This document shows positions 1-5,043 of a stretch of DNA of 5,151 bases, piece by piece. The notes under the pieces were generated by a model. That model ran no database searches and was not told where the DNA came from. It was given only the letters and a program-made list of their open reading frames with translations. Origin of the DNA: an uncultured Verrucomicrobiota bacterium (GTDB taxonomy: Bacteria; Verrucomicrobiota; Kiritimatiellia; RFP12; UBA1067); NCBI GenBank assembly GCA_946615275.1, contig CAMOHV010000135.1, forward strand, positions 1 through 5,151, written 5' to 3'. A program made the translations under genes and the position numbers. The stretch's first letter is position 1. Every line of letters starts with the position of its first letter.

Positions 1-19
1 GAGAGTCTGAAAGTTTGAC

Positions 20-1285
20 ATGAGCTTATTACTGAAAATAGTCGAAGGGCCGAACAAGGGCGCGGAGATCGCGCTCGTGGACGGCGTCGCCGTGACGGTC
101 GGCAAGACCGACGACTGCGACATCGTCCTCGCCGACCAGACGCTTCCCGACGCGCCGATGAGGATCGAGGCCGGCGCCGGCGGCGCGACCCTGGACGGCG
201 AGCCCGTGGAGCCCCTGCACGTCGTCTCGCGCGGCTCCACTTCGTTCGCCATCGGGCCGTCGGATTCGGCGTGGGGCGAGCTGGTGTGGAGGGAAGAAGC
301 CACGGAGAGCGGCGAAAAGGCCGAGGACGGCGGGGCGGAGGAAGCGAGGCGCGAAGAGGCGCCGCCCAGCGCGCCGGCCCCTGCGCCGGAGGAGCGCGCC
401 GCGCCGCGCCGCCGCGGATGCCTCGGCTGCCTATTGTGGCTGCTCGTCCTTCTGCTGATCCTGCTCGGCCTCGCGTGGTTCTTCCGTGAGGCGCTGAGGC
501 CGAAGGCGGAGGAATTGTGGGGGCGGATGACGGGAGCGGAGGGAGCGCCGCAATCCCAGAAGGCGCCGTCCCATCGCGAAGGCGCCGCCCCCGCCGCCTC
601 GCCGTCCGGATCGGCGATGTCCTCCGTCGCCGGGAAGTACGCCCTTTCCGTCACGAACAAGAACGGGCGCGAAGTCTTCGTGGGAGACTTCAAGACCCGC
701 GCAGAGAGGCTTGCCGCGACTGCGGAGGCGTATGCCGCCAAGCCGGGGGTGGAGATCGACTTCGCAGACTGCGAATCGCTCAGGACAGCGGTGGACGACA
801 CCCTTGCGCTCGTCGGCGAGACCAGGCTCTCCGTCTCGGCCGTCACCAGCCGCGTGGCCGTGATCCACGGCGTGGCGCTCGACATAGTGCGGGCCGTGCA
901 GGCCATCGCGGCCGACGTGCCGAAGATCGCGAACGTCGATCTTTCGGGCGTGGAGATCGCCCGCGCGGCGGTTCCGGCTCCGACCCCGTCCGCCGCCAAG
1001 CCGGCCCCCGCCCTTCCCGTGAAGGCCGAGAAGCCCGTAGTGAGGACGGCGGACGTGGTGAAGACGATAAGGGAGGCGAAGCACGCCACGCCGCTGCGGG
1101 TTGAGGCGCCGCCGCCGTCGCTTCCAGTGTGCGGCATCCTCGCGACGCCGTATCCGTGCCTTGTGCTGAACGACGGGAAGCGGATACTTGAGGGCGCGCC
1201 CGTCGGCGACTGGACCGTCGTGAAGATTGGCGTGGACAGCGTGGTGATCACGAACGCAACGGGAAGATTCGTGTGGAAGCCGTAG
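20..1285 (+). CDS. sctD: SctD/YscD-family type III secretion inner-membrane ring protein, FHA-type N-terminus
   Basis: This is a 421-residue bitopic protein that in the family forms the outer ring of the T3SS inner-membrane base. Residues 1-92 look like the cytoplasmic FHA-fold domain of SctD: a GPNKGAEIAL start, then VTVGKTDDCDIVL around 25-37, which occupies the FHA beta-strand position but has Lys where phosphopeptide-binding FHA domains usually have Arg. Residues 93-130 are a charged, Ala/Pro-rich linker. RRR at 130-132 precedes a strong membrane span at about 136-155, which predicts N-inside and a periplasmic C-terminus. Residues 171-203 are low-complexity, 205-315 are a probable ring-building alpha/beta region, 316-367 are Pro/Ala-rich, and 368-421 form a small beta-rich tail. 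The ATG follows a TGAAAGTTTGAC repeat-like leader without a clear ribosome-binding site. The assignment rests on architecture plus the E-F-G-I-J-K-L-N neighbours. Sequence identity to YscD itself looks low. Confidence 0.87.
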   Translation: MSLLLKIVEGPNKGAEIALVDGVAVTVGKTDDCDIVLADQTLPDAPMRIEAGAGGATLDGEPVEPLHVVSRGSTSFAIGPSDSAWGELVWREEATESGEKAEDGGAEEARREEAPPSAPAPAPEERAAPRRRGCLGCLLWLLVLLLILLGLAWFFREALRPKAEELWGRMTGAEGAPQSQKAPSHREGAAPAASPSGSAMSSVAGKYALSVTNKNGREVFVGDFKTRAERLAATAEAYAAKPGVEIDFADCESLRTAVDDTLALVGETRLSVSAVTSRVAVIHGVALDIVRAVQAIAADVPKIANVDLSGVEIARAAVPAPTPSAAKPAPALPVKAEKPVVRTADVVKTIREAKHATPLRVEAPPPSLPVCGILATPYPCLVLNDGKRILEGAPVGDWTVVKIGVDSVVITNATGRFVWKP

Positions 1286-1288
1286 GGG

Positions 1289-1344
1289 GTTGAAAAGTTG
1301 AAAGGTTGAAAAGTTGAAGAGGTGAAAGGTTGAGAGGTTGATGG
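1289..1344 (+). repeat. 8-bp tandem repeat (GTTGAAAR type) between sctD and the YscE-like gene
   Basis: Seven contiguous 8-bp units are readable: GTTGAAAA, GTTGAAAG, GTTGAAAA, GTTGAAGA, GGTGAAAG, GTTGAGAG and GTTGATGG. The array fills the whole gap between the sctD stop and the next start, and its last degenerate unit contains the ATG of the next gene. GAAAGG (1324-1329) and GAGAGG (1332-1337) inside the array are the only ribosome-binding candidates for that gene. Because the unit carries TGA and the period is not a multiple of three, the array closes all three forward frames, while its complement has no stop codon. Confidence 0.92.
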
Positions 1345-1589
1345 GAGAAGAGAGGACAGAACCGCTCAGGCTCATCGAGATCGAGAAGGAGCTGGCGGGG
1401 CCGGATCGCATGGCGGCCCTCGCCAGGTACGACGCCGCGCTGGAGGCGCTCTCCGGGCGCATAGACGCGGCCATGAAGGAGGGCCTGCCGCCCGCGGAGT
1501 TCCCGAAGGCGAAGGAGCTCATGGAGGCGACCGTGCTGGCAAGGAAGATTTTGCGCCTGACCGTCCGGGTGGACGGCCGGGCCACATGA
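1341..1589 (+). CDS. sctE: YscE-like T3SS needle co-chaperone
   Basis: This small, helical 82-residue protein has no signal peptide or membrane span. In Yersinia and Pseudomonas, YscE/PscE pairs with the TPR protein YscG/PscG to hold the needle monomer in a soluble cytosolic complex. From memory, residues about 14-75 can be aligned with YscE: an EKEL helix, a LEALSGRIDAAMKEGLPPAE segment (34-53) resembling the YscE turn around its MRGG motif, then a second helix KELMEATVLARKILRL (58-73). It is somewhat longer than the roughly 66-residue YscE. The ATG at 1341 was chosen; an in-frame TTG lies directly before it at 1338. The stop overlaps an out-of-use ATG (ATGA at 1586). Position between sctD and sctF is the same as in the ysc and chlamydial cds clusters and carries much of the weight. 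Symbol usage varies: SctE is also used for a translocon protein. Confidence 0.75.
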   Translation: MGEERTEPLRLIEIEKELAGPDRMAALARYDAALEALSGRIDAAMKEGLPPAEFPKAKELMEATVLARKILRLTVRVDGRAT

Positions 1590-1618
1590 AACGCCGAGAG
1601 GCGAACGTTCAACAAAAA

Positions 1619-1625
1619 AGAAAGG
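1619..1625 (+). promoter_or_regulatory. Strong ribosome-binding site of the needle gene
   Basis: AGAAAGG lies 8 nt before the ATG at 1634 in a locally A-rich leader. It decides the needle start in favour of 1634 over the in-frame ATG at 1586, which would add 16 very basic residues (rich in K and R) not expected on a needle protein. The identical 7-mer at the identical 8-nt spacing precedes sctJ. Confidence 0.75.
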
Positions 1626-1633
1626 TAAAAGAA

Positions 1634-1951
1634 ATGGGAGTAGGACAACCAACAATCATCGCTCCGGTCGATGACGTCGACAACAACGGCTACCGGATGA
1701 AGACGCCCGGAGACACCAACAACTACATCCACACCGACCAGGTGTACTCGGCCCTCATGAACGCGGCCGTGGCGATGGAGACGCGCCTCAAGCAGTCGCT
1801 CGAGAACTACGAGCAGCACCCTGACGTGCAGGCGAACCTCCAGCAGCTGCAGTACGACCTGCAGCAGTGGAACCTCGCGCTCACGACGATGACGAACATC
1901 AACAAGAACATGGGCGACGCGCTCAACTCGATCGCGTCGAACTTCCGCTGA
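1634..1951 (+). CDS. sctF: SctF/YscF-family type III secretion needle protein
   Basis: This 105-residue protein polymerises into the extracellular needle in the family. The C-terminal two thirds show the needle pattern: a helix (36-60), a turn with HPD at 62-64 that matches the needle PxxP/NP turn, then LQQLQYDLQQWNLALTTMTN (69-88) with the conserved Trp at 79, and a second helix ending in SNFR, like the aromatic-ending C-terminus of YscF (LQKF). There is no signal peptide, as expected for a T3SS-exported subunit. The N-terminal segment (1-35) is Asn/Asp/Gly/Pro-rich and makes the protein about 18 residues longer than the Yersinia needle subunit. It is flanked by its presumed chaperone genes (YscE-like before, YscG-like after). 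The stop TGA overlaps the next ATG by one base (TGATG). Confidence 0.92.
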   Translation: MGVGQPTIIAPVDDVDNNGYRMKTPGDTNNYIHTDQVYSALMNAAVAMETRLKQSLENYEQHPDVQANLQQLQYDLQQWNLALTTMTNINKNMGDALNSIASNFR

Positions 1952-2319
1952 TGCTCGACCTCACGCCCGAAGAGGCGCGGCTGTTGTTGAACGTCGCCCT
2001 GATGGCGACCGGGCAGAACCGCTTCCGGTCCGCCGCGAAGATCCTCGCGGCGCTGGGGCGGTTCCGCCCGGACTCGCCGTCCGTGGCGTCGGCGAACGCC
2101 ATACTGTTCATCAGCATGCTCGACTTCCAGGGCGCGGTCGACTATCTCGACCGCGATGCGATCCCGCGCTTCCCCGACGCGGCGATGCTCAAGGCTTTCA
2201 AGGGGATGGCGCTCCTTAGGATGGGGCGGACCTCCGAGGCCCGCGCCCCGCTGGAGGACGCCGCAGGCCAGTCCGCCGATCCGGCGGCGGCGCAACTAGC
2301 AAAGGACTTGCTGACATGA
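1951..2319 (+). CDS. sctG: YscG-like TPR chaperone of the needle subunit
   Basis: This all-helical 122-residue protein has tetratricopeptide-like helix pairs at roughly 7-38, 44-72 and 76-107 and no signal peptide. The N-terminal stretch LLLNVALMATGQNRFRSAAK (11-30) and the GMALLRMGRTSEARAPL segment (85-101) fit YscG/PscG, which are about 115 residues and cradle the C-terminal helix of the needle protein together with YscE. The start at 1951 overlaps the sctF stop by one base, so it is probably translated by coupling with its client. An in-frame upstream ATG at 1867 would lie inside sctF and is not credible. The ATGA overlap with the inner-rod gene shows that no YscH/YopR-like gene intervenes. 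Confidence 0.85.
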   Translation: MLDLTPEEARLLLNVALMATGQNRFRSAAKILAALGRFRPDSPSVASANAILFISMLDFQGAVDYLDRDAIPRFPDAAMLKAFKGMALLRMGRTSEARAPLEDAAGQSADPAAAQLAKDLLT

Positions 2320-2705
2320 CGGAATCAATGGTAGTAGAGGCAGTGCGCGGCGTGGCCGGCGGGCAGCAGCTCGCCGCCGCAGCGCAGGGCGCGACGGGGC
2401 CGCAGGCCGCGGCCGATCCGGCCGCCGTGGCGCGCTTCCAGGCGGCAATGGGCGCGCAGGCGCCGGATCCAATCCCGTTCGCCTCCGAGGCGTCCGCCGC
2501 CTGGCGCGCCGCGCAGGCGAACAACCAGGGCATACTGCACCGCATACGCGCGCTGTCGCATCTCGAGCGCCCGGGCGGGGCCACCGCCGGCGAGCTCGTG
2601 GAGCTGCAGTACGAGGTGATGAACCTGGCCTTCCAGCAGGAGGTCGTCACGAAGGTGGCCGACAAGTCGTCGACGGCAATACAGACGCTTGTGAAGAACC
2701 AGTGA
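2316..2705 (+). CDS. sctI: SctI/YscI-family type III secretion inner rod protein
   Basis: This 129-residue protein is an early T3SS substrate that forms the inner rod/needle adapter in the periplasm. Diagnostic features are AAVARFQAAMG (36-46), matching the family's RF..AM element near the N-terminus, and the C-terminal helix ELVELQYEVMNLAFQQEVVT (93-112) followed by KVADKSSTAIQTLVKNQ, matching the conserved LMxxQ-type, E-rich, AKxA...T-L rod terminus. The N-terminal third is Ala/Gln/Gly-rich and low-complexity. The start overlaps the preceding stop by 4 nt (ATGA), and AAAGGA at 2301-2306 is a good ribosome-binding site 9 nt upstream. A second ATG at codon 5 is possible but less favoured. Confidence 0.9.
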   Translation: MTESMVVEAVRGVAGGQQLAAAAQGATGPQAAADPAAVARFQAAMGAQAPDPIPFASEASAAWRAAQANNQGILHRIRALSHLERPGGATAGELVELQYEVMNLAFQQEVVTKVADKSSTAIQTLVKNQ

Positions 2706-2710
2706 CAAGA

Positions 2711-2742
2711 GGGACGCGGGACGCGAGACGAGTCTCCCGTCC
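2711..2742. repeat. GGGACGC direct repeat and imperfect hairpin between sctI and sctJ
   Basis: GGGACGC occurs twice in tandem (2711-2717, 2718-2724). It runs into an inverted repeat with arms GGACGCGAGAC (2719-2729) and GTCTCCCGTCC (2732-2742), which pair except at one position around a very short loop. There is no following T-run, so it is not a classical intrinsic terminator. It could stabilise or attenuate the transcript between the needle/rod genes and the ring genes; that role is an inference. Confidence 0.6.
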
Positions 2743-2760
2743 GCCGCCGCGCGTCAAAGC

Positions 2761-2767
2761 AGAAAGG
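2761..2767 (+). promoter_or_regulatory. Ribosome-binding site of sctJ
   Basis: AGAAAGG lies 8 nt before the sctJ ATG, the same sequence and spacing as before sctF. sctJ is separated from the upstream gene by 70 nt and therefore needs its own initiation signal. Confidence 0.7.
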
Positions 2768-2775
2768 CATCAAAG

Positions 2776-3360
2776 ATGAAATTTCCGACAATCGTGGTTT
2801 GCGCGGCGCTTCTTCTTGCGGGCTGCGAGAAGGACGCCACGCTCCACTCGGGCCTTGAGGAGCGCCAGGCGAATCTCGTGATGGCTGCGCTTCTGGACTC
2901 CGGCATCTCCTGCCGCAAGGCGCCTGGCGAGGAGGGCACGTGGAACGTCCTGGTCTCTGAGGGCAGGTTCGCCGAGGCCGTGAACCTCCTTGAGCGCCGG
3001 GGGCTTCCCCGCCAGCCCAGGCAGGGCATCGGGGAGGTGTTCAAGAAGACGGGCATGATCTCCTCGCCGAGCGAGGAGCGCATCCGCTTCATGGACGCCC
3101 TTGCGCAGGACATCGCCCGCACCATCCAGATGATCGACGGAGTGGTGGACGCGCGCGTGCACGTGGTCCTGCCGGAGAACGATCCCTTCGCCCGCAACGC
3201 GCTGCCGTCCTCCGCCGCCGTCGCGATCCGCTCGCGCTGGGACGTGGACCTCACCGACCTCGTGCCGTCCGTCAAGGGCCTCGTGAAGAACGCGATCGAG
3301 GGACTTGCATACGAGAAGATACAGGTGACGGTGTTCAAGGACGAGCCGCCCCGGAAGTGA
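2776..3360 (+). CDS. sctJ: SctJ/EscJ/YscJ-family type III secretion inner-membrane ring lipoprotein
   Basis: This 194-residue precursor has a lipoprotein signal peptide (MKF, hydrophobic core 5-14) and lipobox LAGC with the acylated Cys at 17, leaving a mature part of about 178 residues anchored on the periplasmic face. The EscJ/FliF ring-building fold is well marked: SGLEERQANLVMAALLDSGI (25-44), FAEAVNLLERRGLPRQ (65-80), GMISSPSEE (93-101) and IDGVVDARVHVVLPEN (120-135), then a second small domain (147-187) ending in IQVTVF. The protein stops shortly after that at 194, so it lacks the C-terminal transmembrane helix present in the longer (about 240-250 residue) SctJ proteins and resembles the short EscJ form. 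The ATG has a clear AGAAAGG site. The next gene begins 4 nt after the stop. Confidence 0.96.
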   Translation: MKFPTIVVCAALLLAGCEKDATLHSGLEERQANLVMAALLDSGISCRKAPGEEGTWNVLVSEGRFAEAVNLLERRGLPRQPRQGIGEVFKKTGMISSPSEERIRFMDALAQDIARTIQMIDGVVDARVHVVLPENDPFARNALPSSAAVAIRSRWDVDLTDLVPSVKGLVKNAIEGLAYEKIQVTVFKDEPPRK

Positions 3361-3364
3361 TGCG

Positions 3365-3706
3365 ATGACCTTGGAAGAGAGACAGTTCCTAAAGACCGCC
3401 GCCTGGATGTTCATGCGGCACGGACAGCGCCCAAGGGCGCTAGCCGTGTGCGAGGCGCTGGCGGAGGACGATCCGCGCGACGGCGTCGCCGCAGTGGCGC
3501 TGGCGGAGTTGCTTCTGGACGAGGGCGCCGCCGGGCGCGTGGTGGAGACGCTGCATGCGGCGGAGGTGCCGCCGGAGCTCGACCACGCCGAGGCCGTTCT
3601 CGAGACACGCGCCCTGCGCATGATGGCGCGCGACGGCGAGGCGGCGGCCCGCTGGCGTCGGCACATCGAGGCGAGGAAGGGAACTGCGCGCAAATGGGTG
3701 GGCTGA
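3365..3706 (+). CDS. sctY: YscY-like TPR chaperone (probable SctY)
   Basis: This 113-residue helical protein is a single TPR-type domain: EERQFLKTAAWMFMRHGQRP (4-23), RALAVCEALAEDDPRDGVAA (24-43), a third helix pair over 44-66 and a fourth over 73-104 containing LETRALRMMARDGEAAARW. Length and the pattern Q-FL---W----G---RA-----AL----P match my recollection of Yersinia YscY (about 114 residues), the chaperone that binds YscX. GGAAG (3353-3357) sits 7 nt before the ATG. In Yersinia yscX-yscY lie in the virB/lcrD region, not between yscJ and yscK, so the location is unusual and no YscX-like gene is visible here. The alternative is another SycD- or YscG-class TPR chaperone. The stop codon is formed by the first unit of the downstream repeat, so the C-terminal residues may not be ancestral. 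Confidence 0.65.
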   Translation: MTLEERQFLKTAAWMFMRHGQRPRALAVCEALAEDDPRDGVAAVALAELLLDEGAAGRVVETLHAAEVPPELDHAEAVLETRALRMMARDGEAAARWRRHIEARKGTARKWVG

Positions 3707-3747
3707 AGGTTGGAAGGTTGAAGGTTGAAAGTTGAAAGGTTGAAAGT
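3704..3747 (+). repeat. TGAAGGT/TGAAAGT 7-8-bp repeat array upstream of sctK
   Basis: Six units follow one another: TGAAGGT, TGGAAGGT, TGAAGGT, TGAAAGT, TGAAAGGT and TGAAAGT. It is the same sequence family as the array at 1289-1344 (TTGAAAG core), here with mixed 7- and 8-bp spacing. The first TGA is the stop codon of the preceding gene. The array occupies most of the 57-nt gap between the YscY-like gene and sctK. Confidence 0.9.
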
Positions 3748-3751
3748 TTAG

Positions 3752-3775
3752 GTCTGAAGTCCGATGTCTGAAGTC
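3752..3775 (+). repeat. Duplicated 10-mer GTCTGAAGTC spanning the sctK start
   Basis: GTCTGAAGTC occurs at 3752-3761 and again at 3766-3775, separated by CGAT. The ATG at 3764 falls across the spacer and second copy, so the first residues of the longer sctK reading (SEV) are encoded by the repeat. A related TCTGAAAGTTTGAC lies at 6-19, just before sctD. Confidence 0.9.
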
Positions 3776-4435
3776 GAGAAAATAACCATGGATGAAGCGA
3801 GGGAGCTGGTGGCCGATCCGGTTCTCTGGCCGAAGATCCGCGATCTTCTGTGGGATTTCGCTCCGCAGGTGCATGGGAGCTGGATCGCGGGGATCGACGG
3901 TCATGATGCGCTGCCAGATCTCGCTTCGTTGTTGCCGTCCAGCCATAGGCTCAAGGTCTTTGTCCTCTCCTCCCTCGGCGTCGAGCCTTGCTTCCACGCG
4001 TTCCCGAAGGACGACTGGAGCCGTCTGCTGCTCCTGGACGGCGCGGCGCTGCTGTCGATCGCCAAGTGGCTCGGGGCGCTCGCGTGCGCGGACGCCCTCC
4101 GCCGCGTGACGGGGGGCGCGGCGGTACGCGAGCTCAAGGCCGGCCTCCACGGCGTCTATCCCGAGGTGTTCGGCTTCACCGCGTACTTCAAGGGCCTTTC
4201 CTCGTGCGGCGTCGCGGAGGTGCAGGGTCCGCAGGCGGTGGTTGAATCAGGGTGCAGGATGCTGTTCTCCATCGTCCATGGCCTTGCGGAGCCGCTGCGG
4301 CGCAGGTTTGAGCTTAAACTCCCAAAGAATCTCTGCGAAGCCTGTCAGGCTGCGCCCCCGCTCGAAATGGACGCGGGCGCGGTTCGCAAGCTCCTCAAAC
4401 TCAAGTTCCCGGAGGCGTACAGGATATGCTGCTGA
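3764..4435 (+). CDS. sctK: SctK/YscK-family type III secretion sorting-platform protein
   Basis: This 223-residue cytosolic protein has no signal peptide or membrane span. In the family SctK links the FHA domains of SctD to the SctQ/SctL pods of the sorting platform. The core motif SRLLLLDGAALLSIAKWLGA (86-105), followed by an A..LR element and VRELKAGLHGVYPEVFGFTA (121-140), is characteristic of SctK, and the C-terminus LLKLKFPEAYRICC (210-223) matches the typical LL.L.FPEAY..C ending. Two starts are possible: ATG 3764, within a duplicated 10-mer, or ATG 3788 (codon 9, MDEARELVADPVLW). Neither has a strong ribosome-binding site, and the second would leave a 215-residue protein. The last 10 nt overlap sctL in another frame. 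Placement directly before sctL is conserved in Yersinia. Confidence 0.88.
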   Translation: MSEVEKITMDEARELVADPVLWPKIRDLLWDFAPQVHGSWIAGIDGHDALPDLASLLPSSHRLKVFVLSSLGVEPCFHAFPKDDWSRLLLLDGAALLSIAKWLGALACADALRRVTGGAAVRELKAGLHGVYPEVFGFTAYFKGLSSCGVAEVQGPQAVVESGCRMLFSIVHGLAEPLRRRFELKLPKNLCEACQAAPPLEMDAGAVRKLLKLKFPEAYRICC

Positions 4436-5043
4436 TCAACAAGGAAAACTTCAAGCTACAGACCGAGAGGCGCGTGGTCAAGGCCGCCGACGCCGCGACG
4501 GTGCGCTCCGCCGCCGAGATCGTGGCAGCCGCCGAGGCAGAGGCCGCCAGGATCCGCGAGGATGCCAAGGCTGCCTTCGAGGAGGAGAGGAGGAAGGGCT
4601 ACGAGAAGGGCCTTCAGGACGGCAAGCTCGAGATCTCGATGCAGAAGCTGGAGCTCGTCGATTCCTCCGTCGCGTTCATGGAGAGCGTGGAGCAGAAGAT
4701 GGCGGAGGTCGTGATGAAGGCGCTGAGGGCGTTCGTCGTGGAGGTTGGCGACGAGGAGATGGTCGTGCAGATCGTCCGCAAGACCATGAACGCCGTGATA
4801 CGCACGCAGCGGCAGGTGACGCTCAAGGTGGCGCCGGAGATGGTCGAGGCAGTGCGCTCCCGCGTCGCGGAGTTCCGCGTGGCCTATCCGACGGTCGACA
4901 CGCTGGACGTGGTGGAGGACCCCCGGCTCAAGGGCGCCGCGTGCATCCTCGAGACCGAGGCGGGCGTGGCGGACGCCTCCGTTGATACGCAGCTCGCCGC
5001 GATCGAGAAGTCGCTCAAGAAGCACATCGCCAGGGAGACGTGA
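4426..5043 (+). CDS. sctL: SctL/YscL (HrpE/FliH-like) ATPase stator/regulator
   Basis: This 205-residue peripheral stator binds the N-terminus of the SctN ATPase and connects it to the sorting platform. The N-terminus MLLINKENFKL is followed by an Ala/Glu-rich helical coil (about 20-85) containing a GxxxGxxxG run (G58, G62, G66), as in FliH. The C-terminal domain (about 90-200), related to the V-ATPase E subunit, carries the family signature DPRLKGAACILETEAG (165-180) followed by VADASVDTQLAAIEKSL. The ATG at 4426 lies inside the sctK 3' end with GGAGG at 4411-4415, 10 nt upstream. The stop overlaps the sctN start by one base, which fits stoichiometric production of the stator and ATPase. Confidence 0.95.
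   Translation: MLLINKENFKLQTERRVVKAADAATVRSAAEIVAAAEAEAARIREDAKAAFEEERRKGYEKGLQDGKLEISMQKLELVDSSVAFMESVEQKMAEVVMKALRAFVVEVGDEEMVVQIVRKTMNAVIRTQRQVTLKVAPEMVEAVRSRVAEFRVAYPTVDTLDVVEDPRLKGAACILETEAGVADASVDTQLAAIEKSLKKHIARET

Noticed and set aside
1..19. Promoter upstream of sctD
   Set aside because: Only 19 bases are available and they are repeat-like. No -35/-10 pair can be judged.
20..290. Phosphothreonine-binding FHA domain in SctD
   Set aside because: The fold pattern is present, but the binding-loop Arg and a Ser/Arg/His loop are not evident. Family SctD FHA domains are structural rather than phosphopeptide readers.
1289..1344. CRISPR array
   Set aside because: Units are 8 bp with no spacers, so this is a simple tandem repeat.
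1586..1633. Upstream start for the needle gene at 1586
   Set aside because: It would add 16 strongly basic residues, the DNA there looks like a leader, and the AGAAAGG site points to 1634.
431..1819. Long open frame on the minus strand across sctD, sctE and sctF
   Set aside because: It is antisense to three well-supported genes, passes through the stop-free complement of the repeat array, has Arg/His-rich shadow composition and no recognisable domain.
1867..1950. Upstream start for the YscG-like gene inside sctF
   Set aside because: It would overlap the conserved needle C-terminus, and the extra residues are charged shadow sequence. The TGATG junction at 1949-1953 is the normal coupled start.
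2719..2742. Intrinsic transcription terminator
   Set aside because: The stem has a mismatch and a minimal loop, and no T-run follows. Downstream genes belong to the same machine.
2770..3693. Minus-strand open frame of 307 codons opposite sctJ and the YscY-like gene
   Set aside because: Lies exactly opposite sctJ, which has a lipobox and family motifs. Such frames are expected by chance in G+C-rich coding DNA.
4242..4985. Plus-strand 247-codon open frame overlapping sctK and sctL
   Set aside because: Arg/Gly-rich out-of-frame reading of sctL with no domain. The sctL frame carries the clear HrpE/YscL signature.
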